This document shows, piece by piece, positions 1-8,326 of a DNA stretch of 64,000 nucleotides; the stretch's first letter is position 1; each line of letters starts with the position of its first letter. The stretch comes from Dyadobacter sp. MSC1_007 (GTDB taxonomy: Bacteria; Bacteroidota; Bacteroidia; Cytophagales; Spirosomataceae). The notes below the pieces were generated by a model, which worked only from the letters and a program-made list of their open reading frames with translations, did no database searches and was not told where the DNA came from. Made by a program: the position numbers and the translations under genes. The stretch is taken from contig NZ_JAMOZL010000012.1 in the NCBI RefSeq assembly GCF_023667495.1, positions 186,001 to 250,000 of the forward strand. The letters are read 5' to 3'.

Positions 1-2
1 AC

Positions 3-174
3 GGTGCCGCACTTGCCGTTGCTCAACCCAACACAGGGCAATGGTGTTCAATCCATTACGGTAGCCACGACACCGTTTATCGGTACTCGGGATTATGTTG
101 ACAAAAGGCGCCGCACTTGCCATTGTTCAAATCTTCGCAGACCAATGGTATTTAAACCATTACGGTAGTTACGA
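3..174. repeat. Two direct repeats of a 104-bp period
   Basis: Positions 3-70 and 107-174 line up at a fixed offset of 104 bases with roughly three quarters identity. The shared parts include GCCGCACTTGCC near the left end and CCATTACGGTAG near the right end. No protein family was recognised in either strand, although one forward frame is open across part of it. It looks like an intergenic repeat family, possibly continuing off the left edge. The first 362 bases of the window hold only this pair and the two palindromic repeats that follow it. Confidence 0.5.
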
Positions 175-242
175 GCCAGTATTTGTATGCTCAACAAACA
201 TATCATCTTTCAAAACACAATCCAATCCCGCAGGATAAACGT

Positions 243-273
243 CCCATCACTACCCGTCGACTTCAGTCGACGG
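243..273. repeat. REP-like palindromic element, copy 1
   Basis: This 31-base element starts with CCCATCACTA and ends in a near-perfect 20-base palindrome at 254-273 (arms CCGTCGACTT and AGTCGACGG, one mismatch at the centre). A second copy lies at 344-374. Two copies of one palindrome near a gene end resemble bacterial REP elements. Confidence 0.6.
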
Positions 274-343
274 AGGGGCGGCAAACGAATGAACATGGTT
301 TAGCAGGCGGTTCGCTGACGTATATCCATGAATCTCAGCGAGC

Positions 344-374
344 CCCATCACTAACCGTCGACTTAAGTCGACGG
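344..374. repeat. REP-like palindromic element, copy 2
   Basis: This is the second copy of the 31-base element, with a perfect 20-base palindrome at 355-374 (arms CCGTCGACTT and AAGTCGACGG). It overlaps the 3' end of the minus-strand gene at 363-689 and supplies its TAA stop codon and last few residues. Confidence 0.6.
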
Positions 375-689
375 AAAGCGAGATGCTGGGGCCGAAGCCT
401 CCTTCACCATCAAAACCTTCGCTACCGACTCTTCTTTCAGGTAGAGGCTCTGCTCGCGGACTTGGTCTGATGCGTATGCAGCAAAGTCGGCTTCATTTTC
501 GAAACTAACCAAATGCACCTCATAAGGTACTTCCAGCTCGCCTTCGATCAGTTGCGCCTCGTTGGTGCGGAGGCGGAGCAATAGCTTGCCATTGTATTTC
601 GATAGCAATGGCAAAACGAGCGATTCGAACTTATGAAATATATCCTCCTTGCCCTCCCGGACGTAGACGAATTGCGTGATCGTGATCAT
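363..689 (-). CDS. Small DUF1330/ABM-like dimeric alpha-beta barrel protein
   Basis: This 108-residue cytosolic protein starts with MITITQFVYVREGKED and has the beta-alpha-beta pattern of small ferredoxin-like dimeric barrels (DUF1330 or antibiotic-biosynthesis-monooxygenase-like). No catalytic residues can be named and the substrate is unknown. It has no signal peptide. The ATG at 689 is the only good start. The last residues (about ASRFPST) are encoded by the REP-like palindrome at 344-374, so the native C-terminus may have been replaced when the repeat arrived. It is transcribed away from the secreted protein gene at 871. The family call is tentative; that it is a real gene is likely from its conserved-looking fold pattern and coding character. 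Confidence 0.6.
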   Translation of the reverse strand: MITITQFVYVREGKEDIFHKFESLVLPLLSKYNGKLLLRLRTNEAQLIEGELEVPYEVHLVSFENEADFAAYASDQVREQSLYLKEESVAKVLMVKEASAPASRFPST

Positions 690-870
690 ATAATTTGGTT
701 TTTATCCTAATCTCCAAAAGAAATCATTTTTGCTGCAACTTTCATACCGGATTTATTCTCTTTTTTATAATTGATGGCCATCAGGATTTTGGTGCGAACG
801 GACGGGAGATTTTACATTCCCGGAGAGCAGTTTGTGTGTTTGTTTTTACAAATTTTTACCCCTGATAGCC

Positions 871-1533
871 ATGAAAATCAAGAGAATTATTGCACCCATC
901 ATCATTTTACTGGCAATGCTGCCGGTACTCATTGCCCCAGCTGCGGCCCAAACTTATGTGGAATCCGACAAAGGTTACTGGCAGGTCCACACTGACCCTA
1001 ACTCCCGCAATACGATCGTACAGTTTTTTGACGGAAGCAACCAGCTTTTGTATCAGGAAACGATGTCTAAAAAGTACATTAAGCTCAATAAACGCAATAT
1101 CCGGCAGTTCGATGAGTTGCTTGGCAAACTGATGGCCCGCGAACTGCTTTCCGGCAAAGTGAAGTCCTATGACCTGGTTGCCGATAGCCGGATGGATTTT
1201 AGAGAAACCACCAGACCGGATATGGAAGCCGTTGCTTCAAGTAACAATAGTTTGAAAACGGCCGTCTCCAATGTGTATGTGGTAAGGCAGGGGAAAATGA
1301 AGGTGATCCTGAAAGATCCTGTGGATACAACCTACGACATCCGTATTCTGGACGATCAGCTGCGGACAATCTACTTTGAGAAGGTGAAAACTTCCGGATA
1401 TGGTCGCTGGTTTGACATGTCGAAACTACCCGAGGGATCATATAGCATTCATATCAATGGTCCGCGGAAGCGATTGAACTACAAGCTGACGGTGGATGAT
1501 TATCTGGGTTACAACCTGGAAGAGCTGCGATAA
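871..1533 (+). CDS. Secreted protein of unknown function
   Basis: This 220-residue protein has a clear Sec signal peptide (MKIKRIIAPI followed by a hydrophobic run, cleavage after APAAAQ). The ATG at 871 is chosen because it begins this signal peptide; an upstream in-frame ATG at 832 would add an unlikely 13-residue lead. The mature part has a helical middle with a KLNKRNIRQF segment. It ends in a compact beta-rich segment (KVILKDPVDTTYDIRILDD, later GRWFDMSKLPEGSYSIHI), which resembles the small Ig-like modules at the ends of Bacteroidota secreted proteins, though it is not a canonical T9SS domain. A terminator follows at 1553-1588, so it appears monocistronic. No function is assigned. Confidence 0.75.
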   Translation: MKIKRIIAPIIILLAMLPVLIAPAAAQTYVESDKGYWQVHTDPNSRNTIVQFFDGSNQLLYQETMSKKYIKLNKRNIRQFDELLGKLMARELLSGKVKSYDLVADSRMDFRETTRPDMEAVASSNNSLKTAVSNVYVVRQGKMKVILKDPVDTTYDIRILDDQLRTIYFEKVKTSGYGRWFDMSKLPEGSYSIHINGPRKRLNYKLTVDDYLGYNLEELR

Positions 1534-1552
1534 TCGGAAGAAAACGTGTAAG

Positions 1553-1588
1553 GTCCTGCCATTGGTTAACTGGTGGCGGGACTTTTTT
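1553..1588 (+). terminator. Rho-independent terminator after the secreted protein gene
   Basis: A 9-bp stem (GTCCTGCCA at 1553-1561 with TGGCGGGAC at 1574-1582, one G-T wobble) is followed directly by six T residues. It lies 20 bases after the stop codon at 1533. Confidence 0.8.
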
Positions 1589-1680
1589 GTGTTGGATAAA
1601 TCGGAAACATATCATTGCATATCTACATTTTTTAATTTACTTTGTATTTCAAAGTTCTTTTATATTGATTATTGTGAGGT

Positions 1681-2454
1681 ATGAAATGGTTTGTGAATGA
1701 AGGTTCTATTGTGCGGGAGATCTGGGGAAAGGCGGACACCATCCTGTTTATTTTTGCCGGTGCCTCTGCGGAATTTGCATTGAATAAGTCGGTTGACTGG
1801 CTGTATTTCACGGGAAGACTGCCTGCTGACCCATTAGCGCGACTTTTTTCGACAGTGGAATATGCCCGCCAGATTGTTTTTTCGAAGCATGACGACGCGA
1901 TGCATGCGATCCGACAGATTGCTGCGATCCATCAGGGTGTAGAGCAAAAAAGAGGCGCAAAAATTCCGGAAAGCGCTTATCGTGATGTTCTTTTTATGCT
2001 GATAGATTATTCAGTCCGGTCTTACGAGTTGCTGGAAAGAAAGTTGACGGAACGTGAAAAAGAAGAAGTGTTCACTGTTTTTGGAGAGGTGGGAAGAGGA
2101 ATGGGCGTCGCAGGTTTGCCGACGAGTTATGAGGAGCTGGTGCAGATGCGGGCAGAGCATATGGCTGAAAATCTGGTTAAAGGTGATTTTACGATTGATC
2201 TATACAAACAATACAAAAAGCACCTGGGATTTTTCAGATATTATTTACTGATGAACGTCCAGGCACGTCTGGTGCCCGAACGTGTGAAGCATTTACTGAA
2301 CCTGGGTGATTCACTTGGTTTGCGGTTGCTGTTACCGCTTTATAAATTGTTGAGACCGATTAAACTGGAAGTTGTATTGCGCAATTTGATATTACCTCCC
2401 AAATACAAGTCACAGGTGATTGAGCTGGACCGAAAACATTTGCAGTTTACCTGA
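1681..2454 (+). CDS. DUF2236 (MpaB-like oxygenase) family protein
   Basis: This 257-residue protein resembles the DUF2236/MpaB family, haem-associated proteins grouped with latex-clearing oxygenase and fungal MpaB. Family-like traits are the N-terminal GSIVREIWGKADTILFIFAG segment, which probably contacts a membrane or forms the hydrophobic core, the LARLFSTVEYARQIVF block, and a YRDVLFMLIDYSVRSYELLER helix. No signal peptide is evident. It starts at the ATG at 1681, about 40 bases after a TTACTTTG promoter-like element (1637-1644). Its last 8 bases overlap the 3' end of convergent dnaE2. The reaction and substrate are unknown. Confidence 0.7.
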   Translation: MKWFVNEGSIVREIWGKADTILFIFAGASAEFALNKSVDWLYFTGRLPADPLARLFSTVEYARQIVFSKHDDAMHAIRQIAAIHQGVEQKRGAKIPESAYRDVLFMLIDYSVRSYELLERKLTEREKEEVFTVFGEVGRGMGVAGLPTSYEELVQMRAEHMAENLVKGDFTIDLYKQYKKHLGFFRYYLLMNVQARLVPERVKHLLNLGDSLGLRLLLPLYKLLRPIKLEVVLRNLILPPKYKSQVIELDRKHLQFT

Positions 2455-5400
2455 AATCCCTTGAAGCCGGGAAAATTTCGCCTTGTACCTGCCTACGCGG
2501 CTGGATTTTCCTGGCTTGGGCCTGTGAAGCATATTCATCTTTTTCGTCGGCACGCGAAAGAGTAAGCACTTCGGGTTCTGCGTCCTGGGTTGCTGAAAGG
2601 TTTCGTAGTAATCCTGAGAGGTTAAAGCATTTCCGGACCACGACGTGAATTACTTCGCCTTCTATTTGCAGCTTCCCTTCCACCATTAATAGCTTGGACC
2701 GCAGGATTTCCTTGCGGTAAGTCTCAAAAAGGTTCTGAAATACAACAAGATTGGACGTGCCGGTTTCATCTTCAACGGTAATGAAGCAAATGCCGCTGGC
2801 AGTACCCGGGCGCTGGCGAACCAGTACCAGCCCGGCTACCTTCACTATTTTGCCATCCTGACTTTTGGCCAAATCCACAGCCGGTGTTATTCCAAGTGCG
2901 TTAAGTTGTTCACGCACAAAGCTTACCGGGTGTTCTTTGAGCGAGAGGGAAGTAGATGCATAGTCCTGTATAACGTGTTCCGATTCGGTCATGGCCGGAA
3001 GATTTATCAAAGGCTCAGTGGCGCTGGCGGACGGTTGCCCTTTAAAAATACCAACTGGTCGGTCACCCAATGCCGAAGCCTCCCAGAACGCCTGACGACG
3101 GTCCAACCCGATAGAGCGGAATGCGTCGGCATCGGCGAGTTTTTCTAATGTGGTTTGAGAAATCCCGGCATCGCGCAGGGAATGGATATTGGTAAACGGC
3201 TTTTGTCTTGCGGCCAGTAATACCTGCATTTCTTCCTCTTTAAGCCCTTTTACCTGGCGAAATCCGAGCCGGAGCGCACAATAATTTCCATCTTTTTCTT
3301 CCAAAGTATTATCCCAAAATGAATGATTGATATCGACAGGCCGCGCTTTTACACCATGGTTCCTCGCGTCGATCACCAGTTGCGCAGGCCTGTAAAAACC
3401 CATTGGCTGACTGTTGAGCAATGCAGCCGCGAAAACATCCGGGTAATAGCATTTGATATAAGAAGAAACATAAACCAGCAATGCAAAACTGGCCGCGTGG
3501 CTTTCAGGAAAGCCATAACTCCCGAAACCTTCGAGCTGTTTGAAAATTCGTTCTGCAAAATCACGTTCATAGCCGTTTTGGACCATTCCGGTAATCAGTT
3601 TGTCTCTTAGTTTTGAAACAATGCCCTTGGATTTGAAAGTCGCCATACTTCTTCGGAGATCGTCGGCTTCGGTGGGTGTAAAGCCTGCGGCTACTATGGC
3701 AATTTTCATAGCTTGCTCCTGAAAAAGTGGTATGCCTAATGTTTTATGGAGAATATCTTCGAGTTCCTTAGAAGGGTAATTTACGTCCTCTTCCTTGTTT
3801 CTGCGTTTGAGGTATGGATGTACCATATCCCCTTGAATAGGTCCCGGCCGGACAATGGCCACTTCAATAACCAGATCGTAAAAACGTCTTGGTTTGAGCC
3901 TGGGCAACATGGATTGCTGCGCCCGGCTTTCGATCTGAAAAACGCCAATCGTGTCGGCTTTGCAGATCATATCATAAACCACTGGGTCGTCCTTGGGAAA
4001 GCTTGCAAGATCACATTCCTTATTATAGTGTATTTTAATCAAATCAAATGCTTTGCGAATGCAGGTAAGCATGCCCAATGCAAGCACATCGATTTTGAGG
4101 AAGCCTAATGCATCGATGTCGTCTTTATTCCATTCAATGCAGGTGCGGTTTTCCATACGGGCATTCAGAATGGGGCAGAGGTCGGACAACTTGCCTTGTG
4201 TGATCACAAAGCCACCGGTATGTTGCCCCAATTGGCGCGGAAAACCCATATACTGACGGGTAAGGTCCAGTATTTTGATTAAATGAGGGTCATTTGGATT
4301 AAAACCGTGATCAGAAATCCGCTTACCATCGAACCATTCGTCGGTAAATTCCCAAAGCGAGCTGGATAATCTGTTGATCGCGTCCATCGACATGCCCATG
4401 GCTTTGGCTACGTCACGGACGGCGCCTTTCTGATGTAATTGGGTCACGGTAGCCACAATTCCTGCCCGGTCCCGGCCATATTTGTTATAAATATATTGCA
4501 TGACTTCTTCCCTGCGCTCATGCTCAAAATCGACGTCGATATCGGGCGGCTCGTTGCGTGCGGAGGAAATGAAGCGTTCAAAGAGCAAATCTACTTTGGT
4601 CGGGTCAACCGCCGTAATGCCAAGGCAATAGCAGATCACCGAGTTCGCAGCCGACCCCCGGCCCTGGCAAAGGATCTTTTGTTGTTTCGCAAAACGGACA
4701 ATGTCGTAAACCGTCAGAAAATAAGGGGCATAATCCATTTCCTTCACGAATTTGAACTCATACCGAATGGTTTCCGCAACCTTTTCTGGAATACCGTCCT
4801 TATACCGCTCTTTGGCGCCGAGCCATGTCAGGTGTGTAAGTTCTTCCAATGGGGTGCGCCCTTCTGAGGTCAGTTCGTCGGGATAGACATATTTTAAGGT
4901 GCTTAGTGAAAACTGGCACGCATCCGCGATCTCCTGCGTGCGTGCGATGGTATCGGGATATCGCGCAAAGAGACGGTGCATTTCGGCGATGGGTTTCAGG
5001 TATCGTTCGGCATTTCCGTGAAGCAGGAAACCGGCATTGTAAATCGTACATTTTTCACGGACACAAGTCAGGATATCCTGTAACTCGCGCCGTTGGAGGT
5101 TATGGTAGTGTACATCATTCGTGGCCACCACCGGGATATCCAGCTTTTTCGATAGCTGGTCCAGGCGATATAACTTTTTGAGATCGTCACCACGATAGGA
5201 GCGGGTAGCACTGAGGTACAAATCACTTCCGAATGCTTCGCGGTATTGCTGCAATGCTTTTTCAAAAGGAGGGTCAAAATCAAATGACTCATTTAGCGTA
5301 TCGGGTGGCACTACAATGAATTTGATACCCTTGGCATAACGGTAGACATCGGCCTTATAAAGGTCGCATTTGCCCTTTTCTGTGCGGAGGTTTCCTTCGG

Positions 5401-5677
5401 TGAGCAATGAAGAAAGCTGCGAATAGGCCTCCCGATTGGTGGGGTAGGCAAGCAAACTGGGGCCGTCGAGCAAGTCGAGTCGACAGGCCGGGATAATCTT
5501 AATATCCTTTCCTTTGGCTGCTGCGTGTGCGCGTACAATGCCTGCGAGGGTATTCCGGTCGGTAATGGCAATGGCTTTGTAGCCAAGCTCAATAGCATGA
5601 TCCACAAACTCCTCCGGATGTGAGCCGCCGCGGAGAAAGGTGAAATTGGTAGTGACTTGCAGTTCAGTGTAGTTCAT
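2447..5677 (-). CDS. dnaE2: Error-prone DNA polymerase III alpha subunit DnaE2 (ImuC)
   Basis: This 1076-residue C-family polymerase performs translesion synthesis with ImuA and ImuB. It has an N-terminal PHP domain (about residues 1-270). The palm follows, with the catalytic PDIDVD motif near residue 380, then the DNA-binding helix-hairpin-helix region and a C-terminal OB domain (around KIVKVAGLVLVRQRPGT). The length matches DnaE2 and is shorter than typical replicative DnaE. The PHP metal-binding HxH motif of active homologues is changed (LQVTTNFTFL), so proofreading by this domain is unlikely. It starts at the ATG at 5677, 33 bases after the imuB stop, so imuB-dnaE2 form one operon. Its 3' end overlaps the convergent DUF2236 gene by 8 bases. 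Regulation is probably through the palindrome at 7268-7286. Confidence 0.95.
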   Translation of the reverse strand: MNYTELQVTTNFTFLRGGSHPEEFVDHAIELGYKAIAITDRNTLAGIVRAHAAAKGKDIKIIPACRLDLLDGPSLLAYPTNREAYSQLSSLLTEGNLRTEKGKCDLYKADVYRYAKGIKFIVVPPDTLNESFDFDPPFEKALQQYREAFGSDLYLSATRSYRGDDLKKLYRLDQLSKKLDIPVVATNDVHYHNLQRRELQDILTCVREKCTIYNAGFLLHGNAERYLKPIAEMHRLFARYPDTIARTQEIADACQFSLSTLKYVYPDELTSEGRTPLEELTHLTWLGAKERYKDGIPEKVAETIRYEFKFVKEMDYAPYFLTVYDIVRFAKQQKILCQGRGSAANSVICYCLGITAVDPTKVDLLFERFISSARNEPPDIDVDFEHERREEVMQYIYNKYGRDRAGIVATVTQLHQKGAVRDVAKAMGMSMDAINRLSSSLWEFTDEWFDGKRISDHGFNPNDPHLIKILDLTRQYMGFPRQLGQHTGGFVITQGKLSDLCPILNARMENRTCIEWNKDDIDALGFLKIDVLALGMLTCIRKAFDLIKIHYNKECDLASFPKDDPVVYDMICKADTIGVFQIESRAQQSMLPRLKPRRFYDLVIEVAIVRPGPIQGDMVHPYLKRRNKEEDVNYPSKELEDILHKTLGIPLFQEQAMKIAIVAAGFTPTEADDLRRSMATFKSKGIVSKLRDKLITGMVQNGYERDFAERIFKQLEGFGSYGFPESHAASFALLVYVSSYIKCYYPDVFAAALLNSQPMGFYRPAQLVIDARNHGVKARPVDINHSFWDNTLEEKDGNYCALRLGFRQVKGLKEEEMQVLLAARQKPFTNIHSLRDAGISQTTLEKLADADAFRSIGLDRRQAFWEASALGDRPVGIFKGQPSASATEPLINLPAMTESEHVIQDYASTSLSLKEHPVSFVREQLNALGITPAVDLAKSQDGKIVKVAGLVLVRQRPGTASGICFITVEDETGTSNLVVFQNLFETYRKEILRSKLLMVEGKLQIEGEVIHVVVRKCFNLSGLLRNLSATQDAEPEVLTLSRADEKDEYASQAQARKIQPRRQVQGEIFPASRDFR

Positions 5678-5710
5678 GATGATGTTGATGAAAAGAGCCA
5701 GGGACGCGAG

Positions 5711-7219
5711 CTAGGCAAAAAAACCGTGGATGTACCATTCAGGTTTCTCGCCTTCATCCTCACTGTAAGGCCCAAGCCTGAAAATCCAGTAGCGCGCACC
5801 CTGTTTATCTTCGACATTGTAATAATCACGGAAGAGGCCTTTTTCAAGCCACCATTCGCGTTCTATCCGTTCAGGACCATCAGATTTTTTGACATAATGT
5901 ACTTTTCCTTTGTAGCGGAACACGGTAGGCGGATAATCAGGGACCGGGGCCGTTACTTCGATGAGCTCAGGTTTCGATAAAAGCAAAATCGGTCTGGGAC
6001 TGTCGTTATGCCATTCGAATTGCGGTTTTTCGCTCAAAGTGGACACCATTTTGACGGACCGTTCGGGCCAGTGATGTTCATCGGGCAGGTATCTGTGTAT
6101 GACTTCGGGGCTGGTCCTGGCAGTCAGCGTGTCGAGTAATTCGGTGATTTCTGCGTTTTCAAAGCCACCGGTTGTGTCCCAGATCGTTTCCTGAGTAGTT
6201 GTAATGCCTTCTACTTCGGGTGCTTCAAGTAAAAAGAGCTCGATGCCAAAGCCGGGTGCGATGGTATTAATTTTTAATTCAAAGAGCTTGAACAAATGCG
6301 TTACATGGCGGGAGGCGCGGTTGGTAACAATATCGATCTGCTGGATCTGACCATCCACTCGAAAACACTTTAAAACGCTGCTCCGCAGCCCCTTTCCTTC
6401 TTTTTCCAGTCGAGCACAAAGGGTTTCCAGTAATTTTTTCAAGGCGATTTCAATGCCGGTAGCCGTTACAATGGGTTCCAGACATGGCAATCGCTCCTGG
6501 TAAGGAATCACCGGTTGCACCGACTCAATGAATTCATGTGCCTCGCCGAGGGCCATGTCCATTCTGTCCAATAAAGCCTGCCCAAACCGCCTTCTGAGTA
6601 CCCTGCGTGGCAAATGGATGAAATGTTTGATCTGATAAAAACCCACTTTGGACATCCTTTCCAATGTATCCGTTTCCAGGCGCAATGCCATAGGCGGGAG
6701 GGCAAGAAGGTTTTCCATCGTGCCGGGTGGATTTATTGTAATCCTGCATTTTCCAAAGCGAGCTAATGCCCACGCAAAGCCGATGGTGTCAGCCATTGCA
6801 GCGCGCACGTCGTAACCTGAATCCCGGAGGCGGGTAATAATGTCCTTCAAATAGGCTTGTTCACCGCCCCAAAGGTACGCACATCCGGTAACGTCGAGGA
6901 TCAGGCCATTAGGAGGGTCGATTGCCACGGTAGGTGTGTACCGAATGCACCATTCAGCAAGTTCTTTGAGATGTTTTGTGACCGCTTCCGGCTGTTCTTC
7001 TAATACAATCAAAGAAGGAAATATCGCCCTGGCGTCGGCTACAACCATATTTGTTTCAATCCCCATGGCTTCGGCCTCAGCACTGGTTGCTTTGATAACC
7101 ATCCGCCCACGTACAGGGGCAGCTAATGCAAAGGCGAGGCCATGCAGTGCAGGTCGTAAAAGCACTTGGAGGTCAGTGTCCAGGTGTGGGAACCATATGG
7201 AGATGAAACGGTTAAGCAT
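5711..7219 (-). CDS. imuB: ImuB, Y-family-like mutasome scaffold
   Basis: This 502-residue protein has the Y-family polymerase fold but not its active site. The usual first-strand aspartates (as in hxDxDxFFA) are replaced by ISIWFPHLDTD, and the usual DE pair of the palm is replaced in PPNGLILDVTG. This is normal for ImuB, which bridges the beta clamp, ImuA and DnaE2 and does not polymerise. A QETIWD segment in the C-terminal third could be a clamp-binding motif of the QxxLF type; this is inference. The ATG at 7219 is the first codon of the operon with dnaE2. The palindrome GATATT-N3-AATATC lies about 50-70 bases upstream, shared with divergent dinD. Confidence 0.93.
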   Translation of the reverse strand: MLNRFISIWFPHLDTDLQVLLRPALHGLAFALAAPVRGRMVIKATSAEAEAMGIETNMVVADARAIFPSLIVLEEQPEAVTKHLKELAEWCIRYTPTVAIDPPNGLILDVTGCAYLWGGEQAYLKDIITRLRDSGYDVRAAMADTIGFAWALARFGKCRITINPPGTMENLLALPPMALRLETDTLERMSKVGFYQIKHFIHLPRRVLRRRFGQALLDRMDMALGEAHEFIESVQPVIPYQERLPCLEPIVTATGIEIALKKLLETLCARLEKEGKGLRSSVLKCFRVDGQIQQIDIVTNRASRHVTHLFKLFELKINTIAPGFGIELFLLEAPEVEGITTTQETIWDTTGGFENAEITELLDTLTARTSPEVIHRYLPDEHHWPERSVKMVSTLSEKPQFEWHNDSPRPILLLSKPELIEVTAPVPDYPPTVFRYKGKVHYVKKSDGPERIEREWWLEKGLFRDYYNVEDKQGARYWIFRLGPYSEDEGEKPEWYIHGFFA

Positions 7220-7267
7220 AGGCTTTTTAACTCATATTGCCTTGTTAAATAGTTTGTTAAGAAATAT

Positions 7268-7286
7268 ATGATATTATAAATATCTG
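7268..7286. promoter_or_regulatory. Candidate SOS-type operator between imuB and dinD
   Basis: The core is a perfect inverted repeat, GATATT (7270-7275), three bases, AATATC (7279-7284), extended on the left by AT. A longer copy of the same palindrome lies directly upstream of imuA at 15697-15719. Both intergenic regions serve only DNA-damage genes (imuB-dnaE2, dinD, imuA). A related shorter palindrome, TGATATCA, is at 7301-7308. The regulator is unknown and is not encoded nearby. Confidence 0.6.
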
Positions 7287-7315
7287 TAAAATGATTACAA
7301 TGATATCAAAATGCT

Positions 7316-7345
7316 TTGAGAAGTGCCAGTGTTTTCCTTACTTTG
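7316..7345 (+). promoter_or_regulatory. Candidate promoter of dinD
   Basis: TTTG at 7316-7319 is followed after 18 bases by TTACTTTG (7338-7345), close to the Bacteroidota sigma-A pattern TTG-N19-TAnnTTTG. It is 45 bases upstream of the dinD ATG and about 30 bases downstream of the palindrome at 7268-7286. Confidence 0.4.
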
Positions 7346-7390
7346 TTTCGTAGCACTATTTATTTTTTTACACACTTAAAAAAGAAGGAT

Positions 7391-8227
7391 ATGAACACAC
7401 AACAAGGCCCATCATTGTTCGAGCAAATCCGCAAAACCGACGATCAGGGAAATGAGTTCTGGAGCGCGCGGGATTTAGCTAAAATCCTGGAATACACGGA
7501 GTACCGGCATTTTAAGCCAGCTATGGAAAGGGCTAAGGAAGCCTGCAATAATAGCGGCCAGAATGCCTCTGATCATTTCGAGGATATGCTCGAAATGATC
7601 GAACTGGGTAAAGGAGGTAAAAGACAGCTCGAAAGCGCGAAATTAAGCCGCTATGCATGTTACCTCATTGTTCAAAATGCGGACCCGGCGAAAGAAGTAG
7701 TTGCATTAGGGCAAACTTATTTTGCGGTACAGACCCGTTTGCAGGAAATCAGGCAAATGGAGGCTTACAATCAGCTGGATACCGAAAATGAAAAGCGGTT
7801 GTTTTTAAGAGGAGAGTTAACCAGAAACAACCTCTTACTGGCGGAGGCGGCCAAAACTGCCGGTGTTCTGGAGCCCATCGACTACGCTATTTTTCAAAAT
7901 CATGGCTACATGGGTTTATATGGTGGTCTGGATGCCAAAGCGATCCGCGAACGAAAGGACCTTAAAAAGAGCCAAAACTTGCTGGATCACATGGGAAGTT
8001 CTGAACTAGCTGCCAACGTGTTTCGTGCTACGCAAACGGATGACAAACTTAGAAGGGAAAATATAGTTGGGAAACAAAAAGCCAATCAAACCCATTTCGA
8101 GGTTGGCGCTAAGGTGCGTCAAACGATCAAGGAGCTTGGCGGTACAATGCCGGAAAACCTTCCACTTGTCGATAATATTCATAAAATCTCCAAAGGGAAA
8201 ACTCCGAAGGCAATTCGTAAAAAGTAG
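7391..8227 (+). CDS. dinD: DNA damage-inducible protein D (DinD), BRO-N type
   Basis: This 278-residue protein matches the DinD family: an N-terminal BRO-N-like domain (SLFEQIRKTDDQGNEFWSAR, ILEYTEYRHF), a central segment with LSRYACYLIVQNADPAK, and a C-terminal DinD part containing FQNHGYMGLYGGL and HMGSSELAANVFRATQT. E. coli DinD is close in length, is LexA-regulated and inhibits RecA-promoted strand exchange. The ATG at 7391 is preferred over the in-frame ATG at 7316, because the latter would lie upstream of the likely promoter and adds a non-family leader. It is divergent from imuB-dnaE2 and probably shares their operator. Confidence 0.93.
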   Translation: MNTQQGPSLFEQIRKTDDQGNEFWSARDLAKILEYTEYRHFKPAMERAKEACNNSGQNASDHFEDMLEMIELGKGGKRQLESAKLSRYACYLIVQNADPAKEVVALGQTYFAVQTRLQEIRQMEAYNQLDTENEKRLFLRGELTRNNLLLAEAAKTAGVLEPIDYAIFQNHGYMGLYGGLDAKAIRERKDLKKSQNLLDHMGSSELAANVFRATQTDDKLRRENIVGKQKANQTHFEVGAKVRQTIKELGGTMPENLPLVDNIHKISKGKTPKAIRKK

Positions 8228-8277
8228 CTCATACGGTCACAAGACCTTTACCGAAAAATAATGGCGCAAAAATTTGC

Positions 8278-8321
8278 GTAAGTGTTTGCTTACATATAAT
8301 ATTGTGTAAGTAAACACTTAC
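8278..8321. promoter_or_regulatory. Tandem ArsR operator-like palindromes
   Basis: Two 16-bp palindromes, GTAAGTGTTTGCTTAC (8278-8293) and GTAAGTAAACACTTAC (8306-8321), lie 28 bases apart centre to centre. Together they form a larger inverted repeat with 17-base arms and one mismatch. They end 5 bases before the ATG of the ArsR gene at 8327. The position fits autorepression, with the promoter covered by the bound regulator. Confidence 0.6.
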
Positions 8322-8326
8322 ATGAT

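Noticed and set aside
183..470. Plus-strand open frame of 95 codons
   Set aside because: It runs through both REP-like palindromes and overlaps the minus-strand gene at 363-689; composition is not protein-like and no family fits.
832..870. Longer start for the secreted protein at 871
   Set aside because: The 13 extra residues precede a complete signal peptide and have no ribosome-binding context.
3746..5181. Several plus-strand frames opposite dnaE2
   Set aside because: They are shadows of the well-conserved DnaE2 frame and have no family signature.
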